Below, one piece after another: positions 11,808-23,876 of a stretch of DNA of 64,000 bases (positions are counted from its first letter, which is position 1; each line of letters starts with the position of its first letter). Source of the stretch: Cryptomeria japonica (Eukaryota; Streptophyta; Pinopsida; Cupressales; Cupressaceae); NCBI RefSeq assembly GCF_030272615.1, contig NC_081406.1, positions 116,095,783-116,159,782 on the forward strand, read 5' to 3'. A program made the position numbers and the translations under genes. Below the pieces are notes generated by a model, which saw only the letters and a list, made by a program, of their open reading frames with translations, had not been told where the DNA came from and did not search any database.

Positions 11808-12952
11808 TGTAGCATCCTAAAAAATGCAACCCTTTGCAATTTCGACCACATTGGGTCCTTACCTTAGCATTTATGCCCCTTGTCCTACTTGGGACCTGAT
11901 TATGGTCATGCCCCTTTGCATAATGTTTTGACATTTCCTATGCATTTGGCAGTTGATCCGCCCCAAAATAGGGTAGGACTAGGCCGTGGCACCCCTCATT
12001 TTTGGGCCCCTTTAAACCCTTTTTTTCTCATTTCAAATTTGAGTGGCAATTCCCTCTCCGTGTTAGCTCATGTTGGAAAATTAATCAGTTTTCTCAATGG
12101 GAAAGTATATAAAGAGGATTTCTCCTCTCATTTCAACATCCACAAGAATCTAGAAGTATTGAGAACACACATGACATCAAGAAATCAAGCATTGAAAAGA
12201 AATTGAGCATTTTTCAGTCTTTCTTCAAGCCTTGGAGTAGCAATAAAGTTAAGATTCAAGCATTGAAGTGGAGATCTAATCCTATTTCATGAAACCCTAA
12301 TTCCATGTGGAGGTAAGCAAAACTTCACAAGGAGGTATCATCATTCAATTTTCATTCATAATTCAACATCTCCCTCAAATGGAGAACCTTTCCTTACAGT
12401 CATTTCAATTACATTTATTTAAATTTCATGGTTAATTCCAAAACCCGGATTTGACCTAAGGCAAGCCCCTATTCCCAACCTATTTCCCTTTCTTTATGTG
12501 TGCAAGAAATAGGTACAAAGTTGTACTCTTCAGAATAATCTTCATTCATAAAGATGAATCAACCCTTTTCGATGCACGAAAAGTTCAGAGGACCATGGTG
12601 TCGCATCCTAGTCTTGGCTTTTTAGGAGTTTTTTCGAGGATCAGATCTAACTCAACTTATATTGCCCAATTCCAGGTGCCCAACTCGATCCTGCATATGT
12701 AGCTCATTGTTTTCTCAATTTTACTATCATTTTTCAGTACTTTACCCTAAATTAACATTTCAACTTACAAAAGAGAGGTGAAACCCCACAATAATCAATT
12801 CATTCACTATTCATTCCTTAATTTGATTTGTGATTGAATCTTGTAGATTCCCTTCCCTCTTTTGAATGTAAAGGGTTTTCAAGCAAAATTGATTTGGTGA
12901 TTTCTCCCTTCTACATTGCAAATTGTCATTTAATCAAATTTTCCCCTCTATA
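11808..12952 (+). repeat. Ty3/gypsy 5' LTR
   Basis: It begins TGTAGCATCC, has a TATA box (GTATATAAAGAGG, near 12,104) and ends just before a primer-binding site at 12,956. Parts of it resemble the LTR family at 19,196 (CGACCACATTNGGGTC near the start, TTGACCTRAGGCA-like text near 12.45 and 19.85 kb), but the two are clearly different families. The expected terminal CA appears mutated (CTATA). What follows the primer site is cut by a copia insertion at 12,977. Confidence 0.6.
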
Positions 12953-12955
12953 TTT

Positions 12956-12971
12956 TGGTGAACCCGATGTG
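12956..12971 (+). other. Primer-binding site (tRNA-Trp type, one mismatch)
   Basis: TGGTGAACCCGATGTG matches the complement of the 3' end of tRNA-Trp(CCA), as I know it, with one CpG-type C-to-T change. It supports the preceding LTR as a 5' LTR. Confidence 0.6.
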
Positions 12972-12976
12972 TCCTA

Positions 12977-13391
12977 TGTTAGTGTAGGTTTTTATTTTCC
13001 TAGTTGGGTTTATTATTTTCCTTTTTCCTAGGTTTTTCCTACACTTTAATTAAGCTTGCTTAGGTTAATAAAGCATGTTTACTTAAGACAAGTGGGTATT
13101 AAGGTGTCAGCATGCTATGAGGAGGTGCATTTACTATTTTTATACCATCATGGTGGTCTCTCCTCACTGGTTGGTATTGCCACCTCCACCCCTCACTTTA
13201 GTCTATATAAACATGCTACCTTGATTGTATTTTCATATTGGATATTGGGAGATTTCTCTTGATGCTATTTGTCATTGAGCATTCACATCAAGTTTCTCTA
13301 GTATTTTTATTCTGTCCATTTTATTTCCAATATTTTATTTTATCTCTTTCAATTTGATTCTGGTTTAAATTTGTTTTCTCATATTTTAACA
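12977..13391 (+). repeat. Ty1/copia 5' LTR
   Basis: It starts TGTTAGTGTAGG, has CTATATAAAC as a TATA box (near 13,205), ends ACA, and is followed at once by an initiator-Met primer site at 13,392. The length of 415 bp is normal for copia. It is inserted right after the Ty3 primer site. Confidence 0.75.
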
Positions 13392-13404
13392 TGGTATCAG
13401 AGCC
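13392..13404 (+). other. Primer-binding site (initiator tRNA-Met)
   Basis: TGGTATCAGAGCC is the standard copia primer-binding site complementary to initiator tRNA-Met. It directly follows the LTR end. Confidence 0.85.
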
Positions 13405-14410
13405 TGTTTTGAAAGATTAGATTATTGTGGAGATCTTGTAAAATATTATTGTGTTTTATTTTGCATTTTTCATGATCTGAAAATCCAGCAAAGGTTTATG
13501 AAGATCCAATAATATTGTTGTACATATATATTTTTTTTGTAAAACAAGGTTTTTGAAGATTAGATTTGTAAAGGAACTTTCAAATAGTGTTCTTTGAGGC
13601 CTAACAGACCTTTCCTTTGTGTTTGGAAGGCCCAAAAACCATTATTTTTCATATAAAGTGTGTGCAGATTGAACACTAGAAGCTTTGCATGTCGTTTTTT
13701 CTTTGTTGAATGCATTTTTTTACACTATGGCCCCATCTTCTGCAAGTGATAAAGAAAAACATTTTCTGGGTTTGTTTTGTAACCAGAAACAATCATCTGG
13801 GTCATTGCCAAATATGTATTTAGTCAACAAATATTTCAAAAATTGCATCAAAAAGATTCAGCCTGACCCCTCACCATTGTTTTTGCATTTTTGCATATGA
13901 TCTTCAAATGAGATGTTCTCAGTCATACATATATATTTTTTAGTGCAATTGTTTTTAAAATGATGTATTTGTTTGTGCTCTTTGTAGTGGTGTAATCATT
14001 TTTTTCATAGAAGTTACAAATATTCCAGAAATTAAGTTTTATCAGCAGATCTAAAGGGCAGTCCTTGTTTTGTGAACTTCAAACCACTATTAACTTTCAC
14101 ATATGATCTCATATTTAGGTCATTACATTTTTTTAAGTGGATGTGTTTTCAATTAGAATACTTTGGTTTTGGTTTGATTTTCATATTCTGAGATATTATT
14201 TTTGCCTTCAGTATTTGTGTCCACTTTTTGGACTGTGTAAAACTCTTGAAAATAACTCCAGCATTGTAAATGAATTAAATTATAAAGTTTCACCTTATAA
14301 TATATAGGGGGGTGATTTTTGATATAGTAAAAAGGGGGATGGTCTTCTGTGTTCTCTCTAATTTTTTCATCTCTCTTTCCTGTACAAGCAATCTTACTTT
14401 TTGCATTAAA

Positions 14411-14780
14411 ATGGATCAAAATACAATGCCAATACTCACACCTTACAATTACTATGAGTGGAAGTTTAAAATGACAATTTATCTTAAGAAGTTGGGGTTG
14501 TTTAGAGTAACTATGGGACTTGAAAGTGAACCAGCACTAATTGCAGAAAAGCCAAAATGGTTTAACAAATGTGATGAAGCTTATGGTACTCTATGTATGT
14601 CTATATCTTCTGATCTTGTTTTTCATGTTGAATATGTTACAACTCCAAATGATGTATAGACAACATTAGAAGGGTTGTTAGGTAAACAAGATGAGTTAAG
14701 GGGACACCAATTGGAGAATGAGCTAATAGGGATAAATCTATATAATTTTGACACAATTCAAGACTTCACTACTATATAAT
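14411..14780 (+). pseudogene. Copia Gag, N-terminal part, broken
   Basis: The ORF starts MDQNTMPILTPYNYYEWKFK, the usual copia Gag opening (DUF4219/UBN2 type, a Trp-rich start binding the particle interior). It continues to a TAG at 14,657 that replaces the expected Trp after NDV. The same frame then resumes with LLGKQDELRGHQLENELI, a strong copia Gag signature, before a TAA at about 14,777. Nothing of protease, integrase or RT follows, so the element is truncated. The leader from the primer site to this ATG is about 1 kb and otherwise empty. Confidence 0.8.
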
Positions 14781-16266
14781 AGGCCAATTTAAGACATTTT
14801 TTAAAGACAAAATTAACATTTCATCTTAAATAATTTAAAATACTATTTTAATTATCTAAAATTAAAAGTTAAGACAAAAGTATAATGAATCTTAAAACTC
14901 TGAAATGTTTCGCAAGGCTGCGAATTCCTCTACCCTTACTCTGATAGGCGATGGCGATTCTGGATCGCTCAGAGATTTTTTGGCATGGGACCATTGGGAA
15001 TCCTCTGTGGGAGTGCGCCCTGGCAAAGAGGGGTACCTTAACTCATCATTTGTTTTGGACTCTTCTTACGTTAGTATTGGCACTAGGAAATACTTGCAGG
15101 ATGCGCGACAGGGTTTGGCATTTCGGTGGTTGGGTCATCAAATCTCAGAAATTTGACCCCAAGAAAGACATTTGATCAATAGCAGGATGAGAAATCCATA
15201 TGACTGTATTGACCACTATAAATGGATGGGCCATGGGTAGGGGAATCATGTGACTGACAGTTCCACTAGGAGAGAGGATTCATTGTATTGCCCCAAAGGG
15301 ATGAGAAAGGGTTTAACAATCAAGACTCATTGAATGGATCATCAAGTTCTGGATGAGTGCATTCATCAGAAATGTAAGGCATTTGAAACCAAACCCCCTA
15401 TAGATAGATGCTTGCTGACGACAACAAGTGGGAATAGAGATACAGGTGATAGATCCGTCAAAGATAGGGAGGGTTTCGGGTCCAATAAAGCAGGGGATCT
15501 CCCCCTTGGCCTACCTAACCCTCTCTCCTACGGGGTTCTATACTGAGGTAGGCAATCAAATGCCCATTTTTTGCTCATCAACTGGTTGCTTGTCTATTGG
15601 ACAATCAGCGTGTAGCTGAGTAAACCCTTTTCGAATGAGTTAAGTTGCTCGTTGTTAGACGATCCAGTTTAGGTTTTTCGCGAATGTAATAGAATGAAGG
15701 TGGAGTCTCTATATGCAATAGAAACTTTACTGATATTGGCATTTCCCCCTGGCATGGAGAAGAACCTGAGAAAGAAGATCAGCTTTGTCATCGCCCGCGG
15801 CACTCCTTGGATTGTGGTGCTGGAAGCTTTGCCCTTGCCTCAAATGTTGTCCTGTCGCCTCCCCCTTTTGCATGGGAAAACCCTTTTAGGTTTGGTGATC
15901 CTTGTCCCCTTGAAACTATTGTTCACATCTGACCATCACCATGTGTTCCAAAAATTTGCCTGGATGGGTTTGTTGGTGAAACAGAAACATGCCAATTGTG
16001 ATGTGTTACTAGACAAAGATGTGTTCAGTGTGGCAATTTATCAGGGTTTTGATTTGGCTTTGATTCTGAGTTGGATCATGGTTTTGACATTATCAATAGT
16101 GAGGATCTCTATATTATTTTCTGCTACTGTGGATGCAGAGGAATTGCAGAGGTTTGAATCTAAATTGGGGGATTCGTATCCAGATCTGATTTTGGCTCTC
16201 TTGTGGCTATTTTGGAAGCGAGCCCCATATTTCTCTCTCCTTCACAAGGCGCATATCCGGATGTAG
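14781..16266. other. AT-rich patch then a GC-richer block of unknown origin
   Basis: 14,790-14,900 is very AT-rich. From 14,905 the base composition rises and the sequence style changes abruptly. A 190-codon ORF at 15,694-16,266 has no domain I know, and another frame of the same stretch reads more protein-like but with stops. The block could be an organelle-derived (mitochondrial) insertion or the remains of an unrelated gene. Confidence 0.35.
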
Positions 16267-19180
16267 GTACTTTTACCCTTGTGCAAGATTTCATCGATAT
16301 TAATGCTTGCATAAAAAATCTTTGAATTAATTTGAGATGAGTTTTGTTTGAGAGTCTGAGATAGTTGTCTCTGTTCTAAAAACCTGCTGCAATCTGAAAT
16401 TCACAAAAAATCTTATTCAAATCGCCTAAAAAATTGTACTAATCTGGTCTACAATGCTTCCTTCATGTTGTGTTTGTTGAACAAGTGCAAATGGGGGTTT
16501 TAAAGATCGACAAAAAAAATCATGTTTTTTTTTGCCTTTATATAGTGTTTTTTCAGCATCTGGTGTGTTTTCCTACAATGACAATTTACTAACATTGACT
16601 CGCCAAGTTTTTTAAAATACTCTCTGCAATTTACAAGAAATTTTTTTACTGCAAAAATTTGGAGGCAAGAAAACACGTCAAGTTTGCAATTTGTGATTGA
16701 AACAATGAGGAGAAATGACTGTCCCTTAGATGACTACTGCTTCACTGGTATGCCCTTCCTGAGACAGTCTATATACCTCTATCTTTTTATCAAAAATGTT
16801 CTCATTCATTTGTGTTTTGAGACTGCATTTTCCTATTCTAAACTATTCTATATTTTGACTAAAAGGTAGTCGTTGCTGCTTCAAAAACCATATGGACCTA
16901 TCTATCTTTGTATCTATGAAATCATTGATCATTTGATAGTAAGATTGTGACTATGATAGTTATCTTGATTGTGTCTTATCAAAGGGTTACATTAAATGAA
17001 ATGGTTGCCCTCTTTTAACCTTGAGAGTTTGAAGTGAAGGTCCTCAGTTTTGTGTCCTTAGTTGTAACCTTTTCCCCAAAGGTTATGCATTTAAAAGTTA
17101 TGACTACCACAATTGCTCATAATCGCCTTTCAAGGTTATCTTTCTATTGTTTAGTGTTCACTAACCCTTTGCATCTTTCTTATCAAGCACTTTCATTTTT
17201 CTATCACCATGTGTAGAGGGCTAGAACATTTATCTTTGTGTTTTTACCTTGTGTAGTTCTACCTTACAATCTTCTATCACAACTTATTCCTTTGAAGGGA
17301 CTGAACTTTTAGTTCACTAGCTCTCTATAACTATCATTCCCCTCTTTGATGGAACTATAAATGCTTTAATTCTTATAATGCTTCTGGATTTGATTGTGTG
17401 CAATATTTTTATCATTTGATAGCAAGAATTATAGCATGGATTGTTGAAATTTGATAGCATTAAACTATAAATGTTGCTTAGAACTTTTATCCTTTGCATG
17501 TGAGTTCTCTGTCTTTGTACCTTGTGGTTGTCTTCTCATGATTATTTGCCATATTCTTAATGACACTTTCTCATTGTTAATCACCACCACTATCTTGTTT
17601 ACCAACATCTACTTTTGACTGATCTCTCAATCAAATGTCTGATAAAAATAAGTGTCATTGATCTTAAAAGTTAAAATTATCATCGAGAGCATTCTTAGTG
17701 TGGTGACTACATTTTAATGAAGTCATTACATCTTTCATGGTGACTTCATCTAGAAATAGTTGTATTTATACTCTAAAAGTGTAGGATCTCTTTGTGCAGT
17801 CACAAAACCTCTTGCATAACACTCTACTATTCTGTTGTTTAAGATAACTACCTATTCATTATTACAATTCTACGGCACTAGATATGCTTTTACTTTTCTG
17901 AAACAGTGAATAGATCTTGGGAGCCAATTACAGTGAATACCTCATCTTTGACAATGGATAGATTGATGAAATATCTTCCCAAAGGGAAAAAAGATTAACA
18001 ATAAAAATTCCCCTCATATGACAGTCAAAAATTTACTTATAAGAGTGAAAACTAGATTCCCATACAGGATATAACAAAGGGCATTATTAATGCATGCATC
18101 AGGGTTTGTAAGTTTCATTGAAAACCCTTACCTCATCATGACCCTACTTGACCTATTATGGTGATTGCATTTCAACTCTTCAATCATGTTGGAAGGCTCT
18201 TTGTTATCTTCTTGTTTCTCCTTTAGGAGATTGCTTACATTTCTCCAAATCTGCCTGAGCCACCATTCAAGATTTGCTACTTTGAGTAAAAGATTGTTGC
18301 TTCTTGTTGAAACCTGTAGCTTCCTTGAATGCATCTGAAACTTGCAACCAATTCCCTTCTAAACTTTATTACTTCCATGTACTTCTAACTACTTTTACCA
18401 TGTGCAAACTGTTGTTCTCCTTTCTTGTTAGATTCCACATTGCTTCTGCAGTATTTATTGTAGATCTTCTCTCTCTCCTTTCTTTCTCTTTTGTAACTAT
18501 TCTTCTATTTGTATCCTTGTTCTTCTATTTTTCCCTCAAATGTCCACTTGAGGATGATAGAAATAATTGAGATCTCCTTTGGTCTCTTTTCATGTTGACT
18601 CAAAAGACATCCTCTATTCCCTTTCTTCCATGGTAGTGTCCTTTCTTTGGGGAATGATGATTATTATATGTACACATACATTTATGATATACATGAGTTA
18701 TCATATAGCATACTAACCTCGAGGAAAGTGAAACTACCTCATGTTTTTGTGTTCATTACCCTTGGGTTTATACCTTGACTGGGGGATAAATCCTTGCGAT
18801 AGCATGCTCCCTCTCTTCTCTCTCTCTCTTGGGTGTATATTACCTTAAAGCAATCACTCTTAATAAGGCGTGTGATAGCTTTAATGTGGGGGCATACACT
18901 CTGCTCATATTTTCCTTCTCGATACTTAGAATTATTTAGTGAACTTGGCTTTTCTTCATAATTTTGGTATCTTTTTTGTGACTCATAGTGAGGGGAACCT
19001 TGGTACTTGCAGTCATGGTTTTCCCTTCTTGATCTTCCCTTTTACTTTTTCAGTCGATATCATAAGATCCTTAGTCCACTAGGGGCTTGGTGCATCTTGC
19101 TTCCTTGACGTGGTAAAGGTCTTTCAATCTTGTTTCCTTGTAATTTATCGGTAGTATTAGTGTACGCTTCTACTCTCGCT
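16267..19180. other. Internal/3' region of a Ty3-type element, no intact gene
   Basis: There are only short ORFs. The minus-strand ORF 18,128-18,334 has a charged, helical look (LLLKVANLEWWLRQIW) but no known domain. The last 600 bases lead to a polypurine tract and LTR and are therefore probably the 3' untranslated region of that element. Where it begins is not clear. Confidence 0.4.
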
Positions 19181-19195
19181 AAAGTGGGGGCTAAA
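19181..19195 (+). other. Polypurine tract
   Basis: AAAGTGGGGGCTAAA directly before the TG of the LTR at 19,196. It identifies that LTR as a 3' LTR. Confidence 0.7.
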
Positions 19196-20386
19196 TGTAG
19201 TATCATGAAATTGTGAACCTTATAATATGCGACCACATTAGGGTCTTCACATTAGCGATTTGAATCCCTAATCTTGATCGAAGACCCGAGACTTGCTCAA
19301 CCCCTGGAAACTGCCTTTTGCACTGCCTGAACCTACTTCCTATCTTAAGACAAGGGCAGGGTAGGGGCCTGGAACCCCTATCCCCCCTAGGACAGGGGTA
19401 TGGCACCCTTGTCCTTGCCCTATTTTGGGGCCCCCTTTGTCCTATCTCTACATTAGACTTTGCATAAAGTGGGAAAAACCTTCCCTGTGTCAGCCTGTGA
19501 TGGAAAATCAGTCAATTAACCCTAATTGACAGGTATATAAGTTGCATTTTCCCTCCCATTTGCATAAGTTGAACAAACAAAAAATTTGGATAAGTGATAA
19601 GGTGGGCATAAGTTCAAGCATTCCTTTCCAGCATTGAGCATTGTCAAGTCTCCCTTCAAGGCTAGTTGTTGCATTCAAGTCAAGGATTCAACCATTAAAG
19701 AGGAGATCCCTTTCACCATCAATTAAATACAAGAAAATCTACCTACATTCCATTTACAACCTCCCTTGAGGTAACTTACATTTCAGTCTTTCATTTGCAT
19801 TTACTTGCAAGTACTTTCTTTCATCATTTGGTTAATTTCAAAACTGGGGTTTGACCTGAAGGCAGACCCCTAATCCCAACCCCTTTTCCTCTCTTTTCTA
19901 TGTGTAGGTTACAAGTGCGCAACTATGTTTGCAGATTTGGACTCCATTTGCAGAGGCGGAAAAACCCTTTTTGTTTCATGGATTTTTCGGAGGACCGTGG
20001 ACACTTTTAGCACAATCCCAAAAACATTTCCTCAAATTCACAAGGCAGCTTCGTCTCGACATATTATAGCTAGATCCAAGTGCACAACTTCATCTCACGC
20101 TTCTATCTAGAGTTATAATCAGTTCTTTGCTACTTTTCCACTTAACATAATTCAATCATTTTTCATTCTAAGGGAGGGATTAGCTTATCATTTTCATCCC
20201 ATTATCAATTCATTTAGTATTCAATCTCTGTCCTAAGAGATTGGATCTAGTGAATTCTCCCTATTTTAAATGTAATGTCAATAAGGTATTTGAAAGGAAA
20301 TCCACAATGAAACTTTCATCTCTCCTCAAAGGGAAGAAAATATTTCCTCTCGATCTCTCCATCATTCACCCTTTTTCACCATTACA
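19196..20386 (+). repeat. Ty3/gypsy 3' LTR
   Basis: It runs from TGTAGTATCATG to ATTACA and has a TATA box (GGTATATAAG, near 19,542). It is the same family as the LTR at 21,067-41,637 but in the opposite orientation. It has no target duplication with its left side, as expected when a polypurine tract precedes it. The matching 5' LTR is not found in the window. Confidence 0.7.
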
Positions 20387-21061
20387 CTCATGTTGCAGTC
20401 AGTGAAGAGTTGAAAATTCCAACTAATCTAGGAGGTTCACCCATGCTCTCATACCCCTTTATGACCTCCATCTGATGCATCTAGGATCAAATATGTCAAA
20501 CACAACTCCCCAATATAAAGAATCACCTCTCTACAAGGTCCTCTTAGTGGATAAGCATGTGCTCATGGTCTCACCCAATTGATCTCTACTAGGTATCCCA
20601 CTAGCCTCATGCATGTAATATGCTCAAATGCCCACACTTAGAGAAGTGTGTAGGTCATCAATTTGTGTGCCTCATAGTGAACCTACCATCCAAGATTGTA
20701 GTTCAGATGGACTTTCATACACAATCCCCATGCAAAGATGGTCCTATTCTTGTCCATCTCTTGGATAGTGTATATAAGGCTCACATGTAGATATATATGC
20801 CTCACCCATTTGGTGCTAGGACAAGAGGGGCTATAGTGATAGTTTCCACCATAAGATAGGAATGCCCATGACACTTTTTGGGATCTAGTAGAGATAGATG
20901 TGACCTCTTGTATTGCCTAATATCGCCCACACTATGCAATACATTTGGTCTCCATTAGTGATACTAGACTCATAGTCTTCCCTCGCACTAGAAGATGTAT
21001 AATTTGGTACATGGCAATTTCTACAAAACCATGCCACACTTTTACAAAGGAAAAGGTTAAC
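20387..21061. other. Spacer between two inverted LTRs, nothing recognised
   Basis: About 675 bases of moderate composition with only short ORFs. It is the original genomic DNA, or another old repeat, between two LTRs of one family that face in opposite directions. Confidence 0.5.
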
Positions 21062-21316
21062 ACAACTGTAATGGTGAAAAAGGGTGAATGATAGAGAGAT
21101 CAAGAGGAAATTTTTTCTTCCCTCCGAGGAGAGATAAAAGTTTCATTGCAGATTTCCCTTCAAACACCTTATTCACATTACATTTAAAAGAGGGGGAATT
21201 CACTAGATCCAATCTCTTAGGACAAAGATTGAATACTAAATGAATTGACAATGGGATAGAAATGATAAGCTAACCCCTCTTTTAGAATGGAAAATGATTG
21301 AATTATGCTAAGTGTA

Positions 21317-21800
21317 TGTTGGTGTAATTATTTATTCATGTTGGATATTATTACACCTTAGCTAAGTTTACTTAGGTAAATGCATATCATAGTAGTTTGC
21401 ATATGAGACACTTAGGGAGATGTGCTACATTTAGAGTATGTATATAGGAGAATTTCCACCTTGTATAGTGTGATCCTGTTACTACTATGTCATATCCACT
21501 TATTGTGGAGTGATAATTCCAACTTCGGTGGGTGATCCACCTCATGTGGAATATTTTATTATTTCTCCTACCTAGCCCTACCTACCCTTCCATATCATTC
21601 AGCACATGTCATCATTGTGTGCTCTCTTGTCTCTTAGCCTTGCCTTTATAAGCAGGCTCATCTACATTGTATGTAATAACAACTTTTGATGATCCAGTTG
21701 ATCAGTATTTTCTCTTGATAGAATACAGTTTATTCCTATCATCTATTATATCTCTCTATTGTACTTTTCATTGAGCTCTTGATCTTGGCAAAATCTCACA
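21317..21800 (+). mobile_element. Solo Ty1/copia LTR
   Basis: 484 bp, starting TGTTGGTGTAATT and ending TCTCACA. It is flanked by GTGTA at 21,312-21,316 and 21,801-21,805. It contains a run of CT-rich and TATA-like segments but no coding. It lies inside the solo Ty3 LTR and interrupts it at GCTAAGTGTA. Confidence 0.85.
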
Positions 21801-22402
21801 GTGTAAAAGGAAAAAAGAATTGATTATAACTGGGGATAGAAGCATGAGATGAAGTTTTGTACATAGATCTGGTTATAATATCTTGAGACGAAGTTGTCGT
21901 GCGAATTTCAGGAGAAGTTGTCAGGATTGTGCTGAAAGTGTCCACGCTCCTCCGAAAAATCCGTGAAACAAAAAGGGTTTTTCCACCTCTACAAATAGAG
22001 TCCAAATCTACAAACACAACTGCGTACCTGCAACCTACACACAGAAAAGAGAGGAAAAGGGGTTGGGATTGGGGGTTTTCTTTCAGGTCAAACCCAGTTT
22101 TAGAATTAATCAAATGATGAAAGAAAGTACTTGCAAGTAAATGTAAATGAAAGACTGAAATGTAAGTCACCTCAAGGGAGGTTGTAGATAGAATGTAGAT
22201 AGAATGTAGATAGATTTGCTTGCGTTGAATTGAATGTTGAAAGGGATCTCCTCTTCAATGGCTGAATCCTTGACTTGAATGCAACACCTAGCCTTGAAGG
22301 GAGACTTGAGAATGCTCAATGCTGAAAAGGAATGCTTGAACTTATGCCCACCTTATCGCTTATCCAACTTTTCTGCTTGTTGAATTTATGCAAATGGGAG
22401 GG

Positions 22403-23783
22403 TGTAGTCACATAAATCTGTCCAGCTTAATTAAATGAATATTTCGTATTTATTTGATTAAAAATCCACTAGCCACCAGTTAATTAAATTAATATTTAAT
22501 TAATTCATCCCCAAACATTCTTCTATTAATTAAATAAATTATTCAATTTATTTTAATTAATTCATTAAAATCAATTCCAATCAATTAAATAAATAAAATC
22601 AATTTATTTAATTAAATCTCCCTTCTCCTCTTTTAAATAAATTAAATAAAACATTTATTTAAATCATTATCCCCACCCCACTTGCATTTTCCTACAAAGG
22701 CAACTTGCACACATTTATTGAAATAAATGAATTTTTATTTTAAATAAAATCCTATTTTCCCTCACCCACCAAATCCACTTGCAAAAATCTAATCCCCTTC
22801 TAGATTCTTCTAACCCCTTCCTGATTAGCCTAATCCATCCCCTAATTATTGTCACATTCCTAAGCAAAATGGAGTCACTTCTCAAAGACTCCAAAGTCTT
22901 TGAAAAGCATTTAATGCTTTGTGTGTTCAACAAATTAACTCCCAAAGTCTTCCAAGACCACTAATGGCTCTTACATGACCATTTATGGCTCTTACATAAC
23001 CATTTATGGTTATTTCAAACTTGTCTCCTCAAACATTTATTGTTTTGACCATATTCATCCATTTCACATTTGCACAAGAGTTTATCCATTGAATAAAAGC
23101 TTTATTCTTTAAATAAAGAGTTTATTCATTCAACCAACCTTGACTCTAAAATCCCAAGGTCATATCAGGCATTTAATGCTTATTCCCTCCCCTCTCAACC
23201 TATCTCACATTGACACTTGTCATTCTGGAATTGGGTTGAAAGCCCTCACATGGATTTGAAATCATTCAATCCTGACCCTTGTTGAGATTGTTCAATCTCA
23301 ACCATCCATTGCTCCATTTTTCCTATAAATAGAGCCCATTCCTTCATAATCCAGATCCTGAAAACTTGTATGCATTTAGACTATAGACATTTTTAGAGAG
23401 CATTTAGCATAGCATAATTAACATCTTGTCTTGTGGTTAAAATACATCATTCTAGCATAAAAATAGCTTTTCATTTCATATTTGGAGCTATTCTACAAAT
23501 CTCAATCCTCCATAAGCATCCATAGTGCAAAAAGCTGCTGAGAGCTACACTATTTTGGAACTTGGAGAGGAGAGGAACAAGGGAGAAGGAACTAATATCA
23601 TGTTAAGAGATAGTTGGAGATATCTCATTGTCTTACTTCTTTAGTTAGATTCATTAGCATGTTTTTAGTGTCTCCTTTGGAATGCCTTCATGTGTTTGGT
23701 TTTTGATTGACTAACGCTAATGTTTTGTATGTTTTTGTGTTGTTTGATCTTAAACTAACATTGTGTCATTTAGGAGGGCATCA
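22403..23783 (+). repeat. Tat element 5' LTR
   Basis: TGTAGTCACATAAATC to GGGCATCA, 1381 bp. The first 300 bases are rich in TTAATTAAA words. The promoter part carries TATAAATA at 23,324-23,331, so transcription should start near 23,355. A perfect inverted repeat (arms TTGAGATTG/CAATCTCAA) sits at 23,282-23,301, about 25 bases upstream of the TATA box. Confidence 0.95.
23324..23331 (+). promoter_or_regulatory. TATA box of the Tat element
   Basis: CCTATAAATAGAGCCC in the 5' LTR; the 3' LTR has the same at 40,807-40,814. It fits a pol II core promoter for the genomic RNA. The 9-bp-arm palindrome upstream is a candidate activator site. Confidence 0.7.
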
Positions 23784-23785
23784 TT

Positions 23786-23824
23786 TGGTGAACCCGACGT
23801 GAATCGAACACGCAACCTTCTGAT
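23786..23824 (+). other. Primer-binding site for tRNA-Trp, unusually long
   Basis: It begins TGGTGAACCCGACGTGAA two bases after the LTR. As far as I can recall plant tRNA-Trp(CCA), the match to its complement continues for 39 bases, through the T-arm and into the anticodon loop, ending at CTTCTGAT. The usual primer site is about 18 bases. Confidence 0.75.
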
Positions 23825-23876
23825 TTTTTTTGTTTTTTGAAATTAACAATTTTCTTGTTGAAATTGCCACACAGGT

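Noticed and set aside
15694-16266. 190-codon ORF as a gene
   Set aside because: No ORF features, no domain, and a different frame of the same stretch looks more protein-like; left as unassigned.
11808-20386. One Ty3 element with LTRs at 11,808 and 19,196
   Set aside because: The two LTRs differ too much along their length to be a pair; treated as different families.
23786-23824. A tRNA-Trp gene on the minus strand
   Set aside because: Only the 3' half is matched and it sits two bases after an LTR; it is a primer-binding site.
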